Source: JAUIAI01 sp045106815 (GTDB lineage: Bacteria; Pseudomonadota; Gammaproteobacteria; Burkholderiales; Burkholderiaceae_E). From it: a DNA stretch of 64,000 nucleotides. The notes beneath the pieces are model-generated. The model was not told where the DNA came from. It worked only from the letters and a program-made list of their open reading frames with translations, and ran no database searches. The stretch lies in contig JBGCFG010000015.1 in NCBI GenBank assembly GCA_045106815.1, forward strand, positions 1-64,000. The letters run 5' to 3'. The translations under genes and the position numbers were made by a program. This document shows positions 52,284 to 60,277 of the stretch, in pieces (position 1 is the first letter of the stretch; every line of letters starts with the position of its first letter).

Positions 52284-53119
52284 GGATCAAGCCGGCTGGC
52301 GCGCCAAGCACCTACCTCTACACGGGCAACCAAGCACTCGACACTCAATTGCCCGCCATTGTCTTCATCCACGGCGCGCAGAACGATCACAGCGTCTGGG
52401 CGCAGCAAAGCCGCTATTTCGCGCACCATGGCTTCAGAGTCCTTGCCCTCGACCTGCCTGGGCACGGCGCGAGTGAAGGCGATGCGCTAACGACCATCGA
52501 CGACCTAGCGGACTGGGTCGCCGCACTGCTCGACGAACTCAAGATAGAACAAGCCACGCTCGTCGGTCACAGCATGGGCTCATTGATCGCGTTGGCATGT
52601 TCGCACCGGCATCCATCGAAAGTCTCAGGGCTTGCCCTGGTGGGCTCAGCATTTCCAATGCAGGTTTCAGAGCAATTGCTTACGGCTGCCGCCAACGATG
52701 AGTCAGCGGCCATTGACATGATCTGCAACTGGTCACACAGCGGATTGACCTTCGTGCCGGGCAGTCCCGGCTTCTCGCCCTTCATGATGTCTAAGCGTCT
52801 CATGCAGCGGCAACGCCCAGGTGTCCTGCTCACCGACTTTAACGCCTGCAACGATTGGCAGGGTGGGCTCGAGGCGGCAGCGGCCTGTCGGTGCCCGGTG
52901 GCCATAGTGTCCGGCGCCAATGACATGATGACCCCGCCCCGCGCGATCGAGAAAATTCGCCTGGCGCTTGCCGAAAGCGCTGCCGAGCGAGAATTGCCGG
53001 CACCCCAAATGACAGTACTGCCAGATTGCGGACACAGCATCATGATGGAACGCCCAACTGAGTTGCTTGAGTGCCTGAACCGTTTTGTCGCGCGCCTTAA
53101 TCGATCCAACTCATCGTGA
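52280..53119 (+). CDS. Alpha/beta hydrolase (MetX-neighbour type, unknown substrate)
   Basis: 279 residues. The oxyanion motif is VFIHGAQNDHSVW (about 31-43), the nucleophile elbow GHSMGSLIAL (Ser about 96), the acid in SGANDMMTPP (about 216) and the histidine in DCGHSIMMERP (about 253). The family has many members from esterases to dehalogenases; the substrate is unknown. It is coupled by ATGA to the sulfhydrylase gene and by GTGA to the DUF2069 gene, so it probably shares their promoter. Confidence 0.9.
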   Translation: MRIKPAGAPSTYLYTGNQALDTQLPAIVFIHGAQNDHSVWAQQSRYFAHHGFRVLALDLPGHGASEGDALTTIDDLADWVAALLDELKIEQATLVGHSMGSLIALACSHRHPSKVSGLALVGSAFPMQVSEQLLTAAANDESAAIDMICNWSHSGLTFVPGSPGFSPFMMSKRLMQRQRPGVLLTDFNACNDWQGGLEAAAACRCPVAIVSGANDMMTPPRAIEKIRLALAESAAERELPAPQMTVLPDCGHSIMMERPTELLECLNRFVARLNRSNSS

Positions 53120-53490
53120 GTGCGGCTTTGAGTGAATCGTCCGCGGCACTGAAGTGGGCCATCATCATCTCGATGGCCCTGCTTGCGGGTTTATGCATTG
53201 CCTGGGAGATCTGGCTCGCACCGGTGCGTGAAGGTGCCTGGATGCTTAGCCTTAAAGCCTTGCCCATCTTGCTCGCACTGCCTGGCATGGTGGCCGAGCG
53301 CATACGAACCTTTCAGTGGTGGTCCATGCTCACCATGATTTATCTTGCTGAAGGTGTCGTGCGTGCGATGAGCGAATCTGGTCTGGTTGTGTTGCTCGGC
53401 TGGACAGAAGCCGCGCTCGCAACGGTGATCTTTCTCATGGTGCTGGTCTACTGTAAGCGAGTGAGAGCACCCGCGCAGCCAGCGTCGTAA
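53116..53490 (+). CDS. DUF2069 family membrane protein
   Basis: 124 residues starting at GTG within the preceding stop. Four hydrophobic segments are visible: WAIIISMALLAGLCIAWEIW, LSLKALPILLALPGMVAE, WWSMLTMIYLAEGVVRAM and LGWTEAALATVIFLMVLVYC. It fits DUF2069, small inner-membrane proteins of beta- and gammaproteobacteria with no known function. It ends 28 bases from the convergent kinase gene. Confidence 0.88.
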   Translation: MSAALSESSAALKWAIIISMALLAGLCIAWEIWLAPVREGAWMLSLKALPILLALPGMVAERIRTFQWWSMLTMIYLAEGVVRAMSESGLVVLLGWTEAALATVIFLMVLVYCKRVRAPAQPAS

Positions 53491-53518
53491 GGCATTGACG
53501 AAACAAGACTGTAATAAT

Positions 53519-54967
53519 CTACGGTAACAGCGACTCGAACCGGGATTTACGGCCAACCAGAAGTTCACTCAGACTGGCGTCGGGTTCGATCGTCACCTCA
53601 ACATCAGTTGATCTCAACAGCGTGTCGGCCGGATCACCTGCTGCCACCTGAGCGAGCCTGGCCGCCCCCAGAACAGCTGAATCATGCGCATGCCGGGCCA
53701 CCGCAATCGGCTGATTGAGCATAGTGGCGAGCAAACGGACCCAGAACTGACTTCGACTCCCACCACCGACAGCCATAAAGCGGGTTGAGTGAATGCCCGC
53801 GCTTGCTTGAGCCGCGACGCATTGAGCAAATTGAAATGCGACGCCTTCAAGCGTGGCATAGGCCAACTCGGTTGGGCCCACGCCAGGATGCAGCCCATCT
53901 ATCCGGGCACTGGCGTCTGGGCGATTCAAAGGTGTGCGAATACCGGTAAGGCATGGCAGGAACACCGGTGCCTGAGAGACAGTTCCGTTGTCAACAACAT
54001 TCGATGCCATCTTAGCCAGCCGAGCGGCGTCTTGCCCAGTTAGCGCGGATACCCAATCCAGTGCCTGGGTCGCCGCCATAACCACACCCATCGATAAAAA
54101 TGCGCCAGGCACTGCATGAGCGCTCGTCAGAATGGCCTGATCGGGCGCAGCGCGGAAATCCGCACTCACGGCACAGGCTACTCCGGAGGTGCCAATCGTC
54201 AAGACGCAATCGCCCTCGCGCACAGCGCCGGCGCCCAAAGTGGTGGCCATGTTATCGCCGGCACCCACGGCTACGGGGACGTTTTTCTTGAGGTGCCAGC
54301 GCGCTGCCAACGTTGGCAATACAGTGCCACCAGACTGCCAAGGCGCCAGGATCGGCGGCAGATGCTGCGGATCCCAGCCGACTAGCTCGCAGATGTCTTG
54401 ATCCCACGCACCGGACACGCAATTGAACAATTGGGTTCCACCCGCATCGGTCGGGTCGCTCGCTGACTCGCCGGTGAGCGCAAGGCGCACGTAATCTTTC
54501 GGAAGCAGTAGCCCTTTCGCTTTGGCCAAAACCTGGGGTTCATGCTGCCGCAGCCATAGCAACTTGGCTGCGGTCAAACCTGGGTCGGGCGCACCGTTGG
54601 TCGTCTGGCCAATCAGAGGACGCAGCCGGAGCAACTCGGCGCATTGCTCTATTGCCCGTTGATCATTCCAGAGCATTGCGTCGCGAACCGGTTTGTCATG
54701 CTCATCAAGCAACAAGGCCGCGAGCATCTGACCTGACAGTCCAATGCCTCGCACTGCTTGCATCAGCCCTCGATGCCGGGCCGCTAACTCGTCCAGACAA
54801 TCGAATACGGCATCGACCCAAAGCTGCGGGTTTTGCTCACTCCAGCCGGGCAGAGGTATCGATACCTTGATCGAGCGGCTTGCATGCGCAATGACCGAAT
54901 CATGCTCATCAACAAGGGCCGCCTTAATGCCCGACGTACCGATATCAATGCCGCAAGTCACTGACAT
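53519..54967 (-). CDS. FGGY-family carbohydrate kinase, xylulokinase-like
   Basis: 482 residues. The ATPase-fold phosphate loop CGIDIGTSGIKAALVDEHDS opens the protein, RGIGLSGQMLAALLLDEHDK (about 73-92) is the substrate-binding loop, VAVGAGDNMATTLGAGAV carries the catalytic Asp, and FMAVGGGSRSQFWVRLLATM is the adenosine-site signature. This fits XylB. In E. coli XylB the loop reads QMHG with a xylulose-contacting His; here position 82 is Leu, so the sugar may differ from D-xylulose. It ends the leftward operon, after the regulator gene (11 bases). Confidence 0.88.
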   Translation of the reverse strand: MSVTCGIDIGTSGIKAALVDEHDSVIAHASRSIKVSIPLPGWSEQNPQLWVDAVFDCLDELAARHRGLMQAVRGIGLSGQMLAALLLDEHDKPVRDAMLWNDQRAIEQCAELLRLRPLIGQTTNGAPDPGLTAAKLLWLRQHEPQVLAKAKGLLLPKDYVRLALTGESASDPTDAGGTQLFNCVSGAWDQDICELVGWDPQHLPPILAPWQSGGTVLPTLAARWHLKKNVPVAVGAGDNMATTLGAGAVREGDCVLTIGTSGVACAVSADFRAAPDQAILTSAHAVPGAFLSMGVVMAATQALDWVSALTGQDAARLAKMASNVVDNGTVSQAPVFLPCLTGIRTPLNRPDASARIDGLHPGVGPTELAYATLEGVAFQFAQCVAAQASAGIHSTRFMAVGGGSRSQFWVRLLATMLNQPIAVARHAHDSAVLGAARLAQVAAGDPADTLLRSTDVEVTIEPDASLSELLVGRKSRFESLLP

Positions 54968-54978
54968 TGGCCAGTCAC

Positions 54979-55923
54979 CTATTCCGCCAGAACGGCCTTT
55001 GCCGTACGCTCATCAGAGACAAAGCTGTTGACCAGCCCTCGACCAAGCACCGCTTTAATAACCGGTACTTTGTGCGATCCGCCCGCTGCAAGTATTACAT
55101 TGGGGATCGCCTTGAGATCGTCCAAGCCAATGCCTATCACTCGTTCATTAACCGGGTGCTTCACAGGCCTGCCATTTGCATCGATAAACATGCCGAGCAC
55201 ATCACCCACCGCACCGGCTGCCAGCAACTCCTCGATAACAGCATCAGATAGCAATCCATCGCGAATCAGCAGAGAGCGACGAGACATATCCCCCGCGGCC
55301 ATCGCCATGGCATCGACAGACCGCAGTTTTTCGAGTACCTCGCTAAACACATCCAATCGCATGATGGTGTTTCGGGTTTGCCGTGACCCGGCGTAAAGAG
55401 GCGCTGTAAAGAAACTGTGCGACGCGCCGACGACGCTGGCTAGACGTGTGGTGATCTCAAAACTATTAAGGGCTGAGCCTCGAGTCAAACCGCCCATGAC
55501 CGAGATAATCTCAAGATCAGGACGCCGCATTGCTTCGACTGTCCCGAGTGCCAGATTCAGTGTATTGCCCCATGACATGCCAAACAATCGAACCTGCGCG
55601 TCAGCCAGTACGCGACTCAGCACACTGCCCAGGGCGGCACCGACCGCGGCCTGGGTGTCTGCATCACTTGCGGGCGATGGCGCAATAAAGCAATGCTCGA
55701 GTCCAAATCGCTCGCTCAGCGCTTTTTCAAGTTCAAGACAGACCGCGAAAGGCGTATTGAAAGTGATGCGAACCAGGCCAAGGCGACGGGCTTCGGCCAG
55801 TGCTTTGTTCACGCGTAAGCGCGACGCACCCAATCGTTTTGCGGCTTCAGCCTGCGTGAGCCCTTCCTGATAGCACGCCCACGCCGCCCTCGCAATGAAG
55901 CGCTCCTCTTCGCTCGCGGTCAC
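54979..55923 (-). CDS. SorC/DeoR-type sugar-binding transcriptional regulator
   Basis: 314 residues. The N-terminal helix-turn-helix is ACYQEGLTQAEAAKRLGASR with LRVNKALAEARRLGLVRI (about 16-53), the SorC-type arrangement. The rest is the sugar-phosphate-binding domain with RLFGMSWGNTLNLAL, SVMGGLTRGSALNSFEITTR and VILAAGGSHKVPVIKAVLG. Family members are repressors or activators released by phosphorylated sugars or polyols. It overlaps the permease gene by ATGA and precedes the kinase gene. The inverted repeat at 59112-59137 is its likely operator. Confidence 0.93.
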   Translation of the reverse strand: MTASEEERFIARAAWACYQEGLTQAEAAKRLGASRLRVNKALAEARRLGLVRITFNTPFAVCLELEKALSERFGLEHCFIAPSPASDADTQAAVGAALGSVLSRVLADAQVRLFGMSWGNTLNLALGTVEAMRRPDLEIISVMGGLTRGSALNSFEITTRLASVVGASHSFFTAPLYAGSRQTRNTIMRLDVFSEVLEKLRSVDAMAMAAGDMSRRSLLIRDGLLSDAVIEELLAAGAVGDVLGMFIDANGRPVKHPVNERVIGIGLDDLKAIPNVILAAGGSHKVPVIKAVLGRGLVNSFVSDERTAKAVLAE

Positions 55924-56753
55924 TTAACGGCGCCCATTGTCAGCCCCCTCACCAGTTGCTTTGACGCAAGCAGCGCAAAGATGATGACAGGAATCACAAT
56001 TAGCGTGGAGGTTGCCATGATCTTCCCGTATGGCAGGTCGTAGCCTTCCATAAAACTGACCGCCATTGCTGGCGCGGTGCGCGCATCTGATCGCGTCAGA
56101 ATCAACGAGAACATCAATTCGTTCCAGGAAAATATGAACGAGAAGATCGCACTAACCGCCACACCAGGCTTTGCCAGTGGCAAACAGATTGACCAGAAGA
56201 TTCGCCAATGTGACGCCCCTTCGAGCATTGCTGCTTCATCTAGATCGAACGGAATCGATCGAAACTGATCGGTGCAAAGCCAGATCACGATAGGTAGGTT
56301 GAACGTCAGGTAAATCAGGATCAACACCAATTGGGTATCGAGCAAACCCAAACTGCGCACGATCAAAAAGAACGGCAAGGCCAACACGATTGGCGAGACC
56401 ATGCGATTGGTAATGAACCAAAACCACAAATCGCGCTTACCGCGAAACTCAAAGCGCGCAATGGCATAGGCGGCAGGACAACCCAGGGCGATCGCAATAA
56501 CGGTTGTACAAACCGCTACGATGAGTGAATTTACAAGCGCTGCGCCAACGCCATCTTCAAACAACACCTCGCGATAGTTAGCAAAAGTTGGCTGGAAAAT
56601 CCAGACTGGCGGCGACTCGAGCGCCAGCAGTTGCGTCTTAAGGCTAGTCGTCACCATCCAATAGAACGGGAACACGCAAAACAGAATCACTGCAATCAGC
56701 AGCAGAATCTGAGCGCCGGTGCGTCGGGAGTTCACGATCTGAGCGCCGGCCAC
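55920..56753 (-). CDS. Sugar ABC transporter permease (MalG family)
   Basis: 277 residues, starting at GTG that shares one base with the stop of the other permease (TAGTG). It has six predicted membrane segments and the EAA loop DEAAMLEGASHWRIFWSICLP (about 183-203), which contacts the ATPase. FYWMVTTSLKTQ near residue 30 is typical of MalG-type carbohydrate permeases. It pairs with the MalF-type protein and the solute-binding protein encoded upstream. Confidence 0.95.
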   Translation of the reverse strand: MAGAQIVNSRRTGAQILLLIAVILFCVFPFYWMVTTSLKTQLLALESPPVWIFQPTFANYREVLFEDGVGAALVNSLIVAVCTTVIAIALGCPAAYAIARFEFRGKRDLWFWFITNRMVSPIVLALPFFLIVRSLGLLDTQLVLILIYLTFNLPIVIWLCTDQFRSIPFDLDEAAMLEGASHWRIFWSICLPLAKPGVAVSAIFSFIFSWNELMFSLILTRSDARTAPAMAVSFMEGYDLPYGKIMATSTLIVIPVIIFALLASKQLVRGLTMGAVK

Positions 56754-57631
56754 TACCTGACCTCTTTATAAAAAACACGGATGTACAACTGGCTGAGAAT
56801 GATCGTCACAATCAGCAGAACCACCGCCTGAGCTGAGGCCAGGCCCTGATCAAACGCTCTAAACCCAACCCGTTGGATCATCAGCGAGATGAATTCGGTC
56901 GATGATCCCGGGCCGCCCCGCGTCATAGTAAAGACCATATCGAACAGCTTGAGAGTGTCGGCCGTTCGCAGGATAAGCACAGCCACCAGACCGGGCAGCA
57001 GGTAGGGCAACTGCACATAGCGCAGCACAGTCGTCCATTTTTTTGTTTCGAGCTTCGCGGCTTCTTCAATTTCACTGGGAACAGTCGTCAGCCCGGCCAA
57101 CAACACGAGTGCGACGAACGGAGTCCATTGCCAGACATCCCAAAAGATCACAGCAATGAACGCATTGGTCGGGTCGCCAATCCAGTTGATCGGGTCGAAG
57201 CCAAACCAACCGGCAAACTGATTCACGACCCCGTATTTGATGTTGAACATCACCTGACCAAGCAGGCCAACGACGGCATAGGTGGTTGCCATCGGCAGCA
57301 CCAGGCTCAGGCGAGTCATCGTGCGCAAAAAGCTCATGCCAGGTTGGTGCAATAGCAGTGCGATACCAAGCCCAAGCGCAATTTGCAACGGTAGTGAGGT
57401 GCCGAGCAAAAAGAAGGTTCGGCCCATTGCCTGCCAAAACACACTGTCGGTCAAAACGGTGGCGTAGTTGTCGAGCCCAATGAACTCGACATTACGTAGT
57501 TTGGTCAGGTTAAAGTAATGAAGCGATGTCCAGACCGCATATAACAACGGTGCAATCCCGACCGCCGCGAGCGCAATGATCGCGGGCGAAAGAAAGCCAA
57601 ACAGGGTCGAACGTTTTACCCTGACGGTCAT
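56753..57631 (-). CDS. Sugar ABC transporter permease (MalF family)
   Basis: Start at ATG 57631 (MTVRVKRSTL) with GGAG upstream; seven more codons are open to a TTG at 57652. The 292-residue protein has six membrane segments (LFGFLSPAIIALAAVGIAPL first) and the EAA-like loop EEAAKLETKKWTTVLRYVQLP (about 185-205). It partners the MalG-type permease. A hairpin lies between it and the solute-binding protein gene. Confidence 0.94.
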   Translation of the reverse strand: MTVRVKRSTLFGFLSPAIIALAAVGIAPLLYAVWTSLHYFNLTKLRNVEFIGLDNYATVLTDSVFWQAMGRTFFLLGTSLPLQIALGLGIALLLHQPGMSFLRTMTRLSLVLPMATTYAVVGLLGQVMFNIKYGVVNQFAGWFGFDPINWIGDPTNAFIAVIFWDVWQWTPFVALVLLAGLTTVPSEIEEAAKLETKKWTTVLRYVQLPYLLPGLVAVLILRTADTLKLFDMVFTMTRGGPGSSTEFISLMIQRVGFRAFDQGLASAQAVVLLIVTIILSQLYIRVFYKEVR

Positions 57632-57650
57632 GCACTGGTCTCCAAAAGTC

Positions 57651-57690
57651 AAAAGCCCGGACCAGCATAGTTGTCTACTGGCCCGGGGCT
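57651..57690 (-). terminator. Intercistronic hairpin between solute-binding protein and permease genes
   Basis: On the minus strand AGCCCCGGGCCAG pairs with CTGGTCCGGGCT with two mismatched or bulged bases, followed by TTTT. Such partial terminators or 3' stabilisers between a binding-protein gene and its permease genes usually keep the binding protein in excess. The T-run is short, so read-through is expected. Confidence 0.7.
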
Positions 57691-57730
57691 GCGGTCGTCA
57701 TGTTAAATCATCAACGTAACGACCAGGTAC

Positions 57731-59071
57731 TTACTGAGCCAGAGGCTTCTTGCCGCTGTAATAGCCTGCTTTGTCAAGCACACCCTCCATCCGAGTGCCG
57801 ATCTCTTTGGCGCCCTCTTCGGTGCTGACTTCGCCGAGCATGATCTTGGTTCCCCATTCCTGAACGATCTCCGTGATCTCAGGCCACTCAGCAAAACGCG
57901 GACGGAACTCGGGTACACCTTCCTGCCAGCTCTCTACGAGCGCAGGCACAAAGCTGAACTCTTTCTCGATACCATCAATCTTGTAAACAGACTGCCTTGC
58001 AGGCACGCCGCCTTTGCGCAGGTAAGTTTCTGCATTGGCCTTGGAGGTCACCCACTGAATGAACAACCACGAGGCAGCCTGCTCCTTCTCGTCCGCCTGA
58101 CTGGCTACCGCAAGGCTAAACCCACCAAGCGCTGGCTTACGCCCAGCTGGCCCACTTGGCTCAGGTGCAATCGCCAAACAATCACCGATTTTGGATTTAG
58201 TTGGATCCTTTAGGGACGAATAAAACGCCGACCATTCAGTAATAAAGGCCACATCTCCCTGTGCTAGCGCATTGACCGTCTCGGCATGGTCATAAGACAC
58301 GATACCTTCTGGCATGTACTTCATGAGATCCTGGCGGAACTTTAAACCGGCCTGGCTTTCAGCTGAGTTGAGATTGCTTTTGAAGTCTTTGTCCAGAAAG
58401 GAGCCACCAAACGGCCACAGCATGCGCGCGAAGCTGTCGGCCGACTGGGTTTCATTGCGCTTTGACTGCAAGGCATAGGCGTACTTGCCGTCTTTGGTCA
58501 GCGCCGGGCCATACTTGTTCATGACCTCGTCCCAGGTTGCTGGCGGGCTGTCAAAGCCTGCGTCCTTCAGCATGCACTTGTTATAGAACAAAAGGCCGGA
58601 GTAGTTATCGAACGGCAAGCCATAAACCTCTCCGTTCCATCCGCCGAACGCATTCAAAACCAGCGGAAAGAAATCGTCCATATCCAGCGCGGGATCAGCG
58701 AGCTTTGGATTGGAAGTGAATTTTGAGACTGGCTCAATCCAGCCATTCTCAGCAAAGTTACCGATCCACACCAAGTCGATGAGCGCAATGTCCAGATCGC
58801 CGCCTGCGACAAAGTCACGTACCTGCTCGCCCAGGGCATTTTCGTAGGGATGCTCAACGATGTTGACCTTGATGCCGGTCTTTTTCTCGAATTCTGGGAG
58901 CATCTGCTTAGCGGCTTCATAGCCCGGACGCAGCAGAAACACCACATCGATGGTCGTTCCGGCGTATGGCTTGGCGGCCTCTTCCAGCGACCAGGCCTGC
59001 GCACCACCAACGGCGCCAAACAGCATGCTGACGGCCAGTGCGCCGGCACTCAGGGTTTTCTTGAGATTCAT
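57731..59071 (-). CDS. Sugar/polyol ABC transporter solute-binding protein
   Basis: 446 residues. Signal peptide MNLKKTLSAGALAVSMLFGA ends at AQA/WS. The mature part is an extracellular solute-binding protein family 1 fold: IDVVFLLRPGYEAAKQMLPE, FEKKTGIKVNIVEHPYENAL, DIALIDLVWIGNFAENGWIE, YGLPFDNYSGLLFYNKCM and GGFSLAVASQADEKEQAASW. It captures the substrate in the periplasm. A GGAGGA site precedes the ATG. As first gene of the leftward operon it lies next to the palindromic operator. Confidence 0.95.
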   Translation of the reverse strand: MNLKKTLSAGALAVSMLFGAVGGAQAWSLEEAAKPYAGTTIDVVFLLRPGYEAAKQMLPEFEKKTGIKVNIVEHPYENALGEQVRDFVAGGDLDIALIDLVWIGNFAENGWIEPVSKFTSNPKLADPALDMDDFFPLVLNAFGGWNGEVYGLPFDNYSGLLFYNKCMLKDAGFDSPPATWDEVMNKYGPALTKDGKYAYALQSKRNETQSADSFARMLWPFGGSFLDKDFKSNLNSAESQAGLKFRQDLMKYMPEGIVSYDHAETVNALAQGDVAFITEWSAFYSSLKDPTKSKIGDCLAIAPEPSGPAGRKPALGGFSLAVASQADEKEQAASWLFIQWVTSKANAETYLRKGGVPARQSVYKIDGIEKEFSFVPALVESWQEGVPEFRPRFAEWPEITEIVQEWGTKIMLGEVSTEEGAKEIGTRMEGVLDKAGYYSGKKPLAQ

Positions 59072-59111
59072 GTCTATCCTCCGGGTAATAGCCGCTTTGC
59101 GGCGATCCGTT

Positions 59112-59137
59112 CATTTGTATTTAACGCGATACAAATG
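59112..59137. promoter_or_regulatory. Perfect 9-bp inverted repeat, likely operator of the SorC-type regulator
   Basis: Arms CATTTGTAT (59112-59120) and ATACAAATG (59129-59137) with an 8-base spacer TTAACGCG. It is the only strong palindrome in the 135-base region between the two divergent operons (41 bases before the solute-binding protein start and 69 before the ATPase start). Its AT-rich arms differ from the surroundings. I infer that the SorC/DeoR regulator encoded in the leftward operon binds here and controls both directions. Confidence 0.75.
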
Positions 59138-59206
59138 TAATCTACGGCTCGGAACTAAGCAAGCCGTGGGGGAATAGTCCTACTGGCGCACTCACCGGAG
59201 ACCGTC

Positions 59207-60277
59207 TTGGCTGGGGTAACACTCTCGTCCGTCAATAAGCACTACGGCACAACACAGGCGCTGTTTGATGTTTCGCTCGACATTGCTGATGGCGAGTTCG
59301 CGGTTTTTGTAGGCCCGTCAGGCTGCGGCAAATCAACGCTTTTGCGATCAATTGCCGGGCTCGAACCGATCACATCCGGATCAATCGGCATTGACGGACA
59401 AGACGTCACCGGCGCAGCACCCTCCGAGCGAGAACTCTCGATGGTGTTTCAGTCATATGCGCTCTATCCGCATATGACAGTCCGTCAGAATATGGACTTC
59501 GGTATGAAGGTCAACAACTTCAGCGCAGCCGACCGAACGTCACGTATTGCCGAAGCCGCACGTATTTTGCAACTCGAGGACTACCTTGACCGTAAACCCG
59601 GTCAATTGTCTGGCGGACAGCGCCAGCGCGTAGCGATTGGGCGCGCAATCGTCAAGAAACCGAAAGTCTTTTTGTTTGATGAGCCACTGTCAAACCTTGA
59701 CGCCAAGCTCCGGGTGCAGATGCGGGTTGAACTAGAAGCCCTGCATCGCCAGCTTGGCGTGACGATGATCTACGTGACACACGACCAGGTTGAAGCCATG
59801 ACCATGGCAGACAAGATCGTGGTGCTTAACCAGGGGCGAATTGAACAGGTGGGCACGCCGATGGATCTCTACCATCGGCCCGTCAGTGCATTCGTCGCAG
59901 GTTTCATCGGGGCACCAAGCATGAACTTTCTATCGGTGCAAATGCAAGGGGCTGATCAGATTCAGTACGGCCACGCGACTTTCAATGCGCCAACGCCTGC
60001 CGCCAACGCGGTGCAGTTGGGCATACGCCCGGAGCACATTGAAACAGTTGCGACTGGCACCGGTGAGATAGATGGCACCGTCCAGCTCAAGGAAGGTCTG
60101 GGCGGGGACAGCTACCTGTACCTCAAGACCAGCGCTAACGATGATTTGGTTGTTCGCGCCGAAGGAGAAACACCCATCAAAGCAGGTGACACGATTGGCA
60201 TCCGGCTACCAACCCACCGGCTTCACCTGTTTGACTCGCGCGGGCTCACGGTTGCATCCGGGGTCAGCCCGCGATGA
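59207..60277 (+). CDS. Sugar ABC transporter ATP-binding protein (MsmK/UgpC type)
   Basis: 356 residues. The start is TTG 59207 with GGAG upstream. Walker A GPSGCGKSTLL (about 37), Q-loop FQSYALYPHM, signature LSGGQRQRVAIGRAI (about 134), Walker B VFLFDEPLSNLDAKLR and the switch His in VTHDQVEAMT are intact. The C-terminal TOBE/OB domain (from about 240) is that of MalK-like importers. It energises the permeases encoded in the divergent operon. Confidence 0.96.
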   Translation: MAGVTLSSVNKHYGTTQALFDVSLDIADGEFAVFVGPSGCGKSTLLRSIAGLEPITSGSIGIDGQDVTGAAPSERELSMVFQSYALYPHMTVRQNMDFGMKVNNFSAADRTSRIAEAARILQLEDYLDRKPGQLSGGQRQRVAIGRAIVKKPKVFLFDEPLSNLDAKLRVQMRVELEALHRQLGVTMIYVTHDQVEAMTMADKIVVLNQGRIEQVGTPMDLYHRPVSAFVAGFIGAPSMNFLSVQMQGADQIQYGHATFNAPTPAANAVQLGIRPEHIETVATGTGEIDGTVQLKEGLGGDSYLYLKTSANDDLVVRAEGETPIKAGDTIGIRLPTHRLHLFDSRGLTVASGVSPR

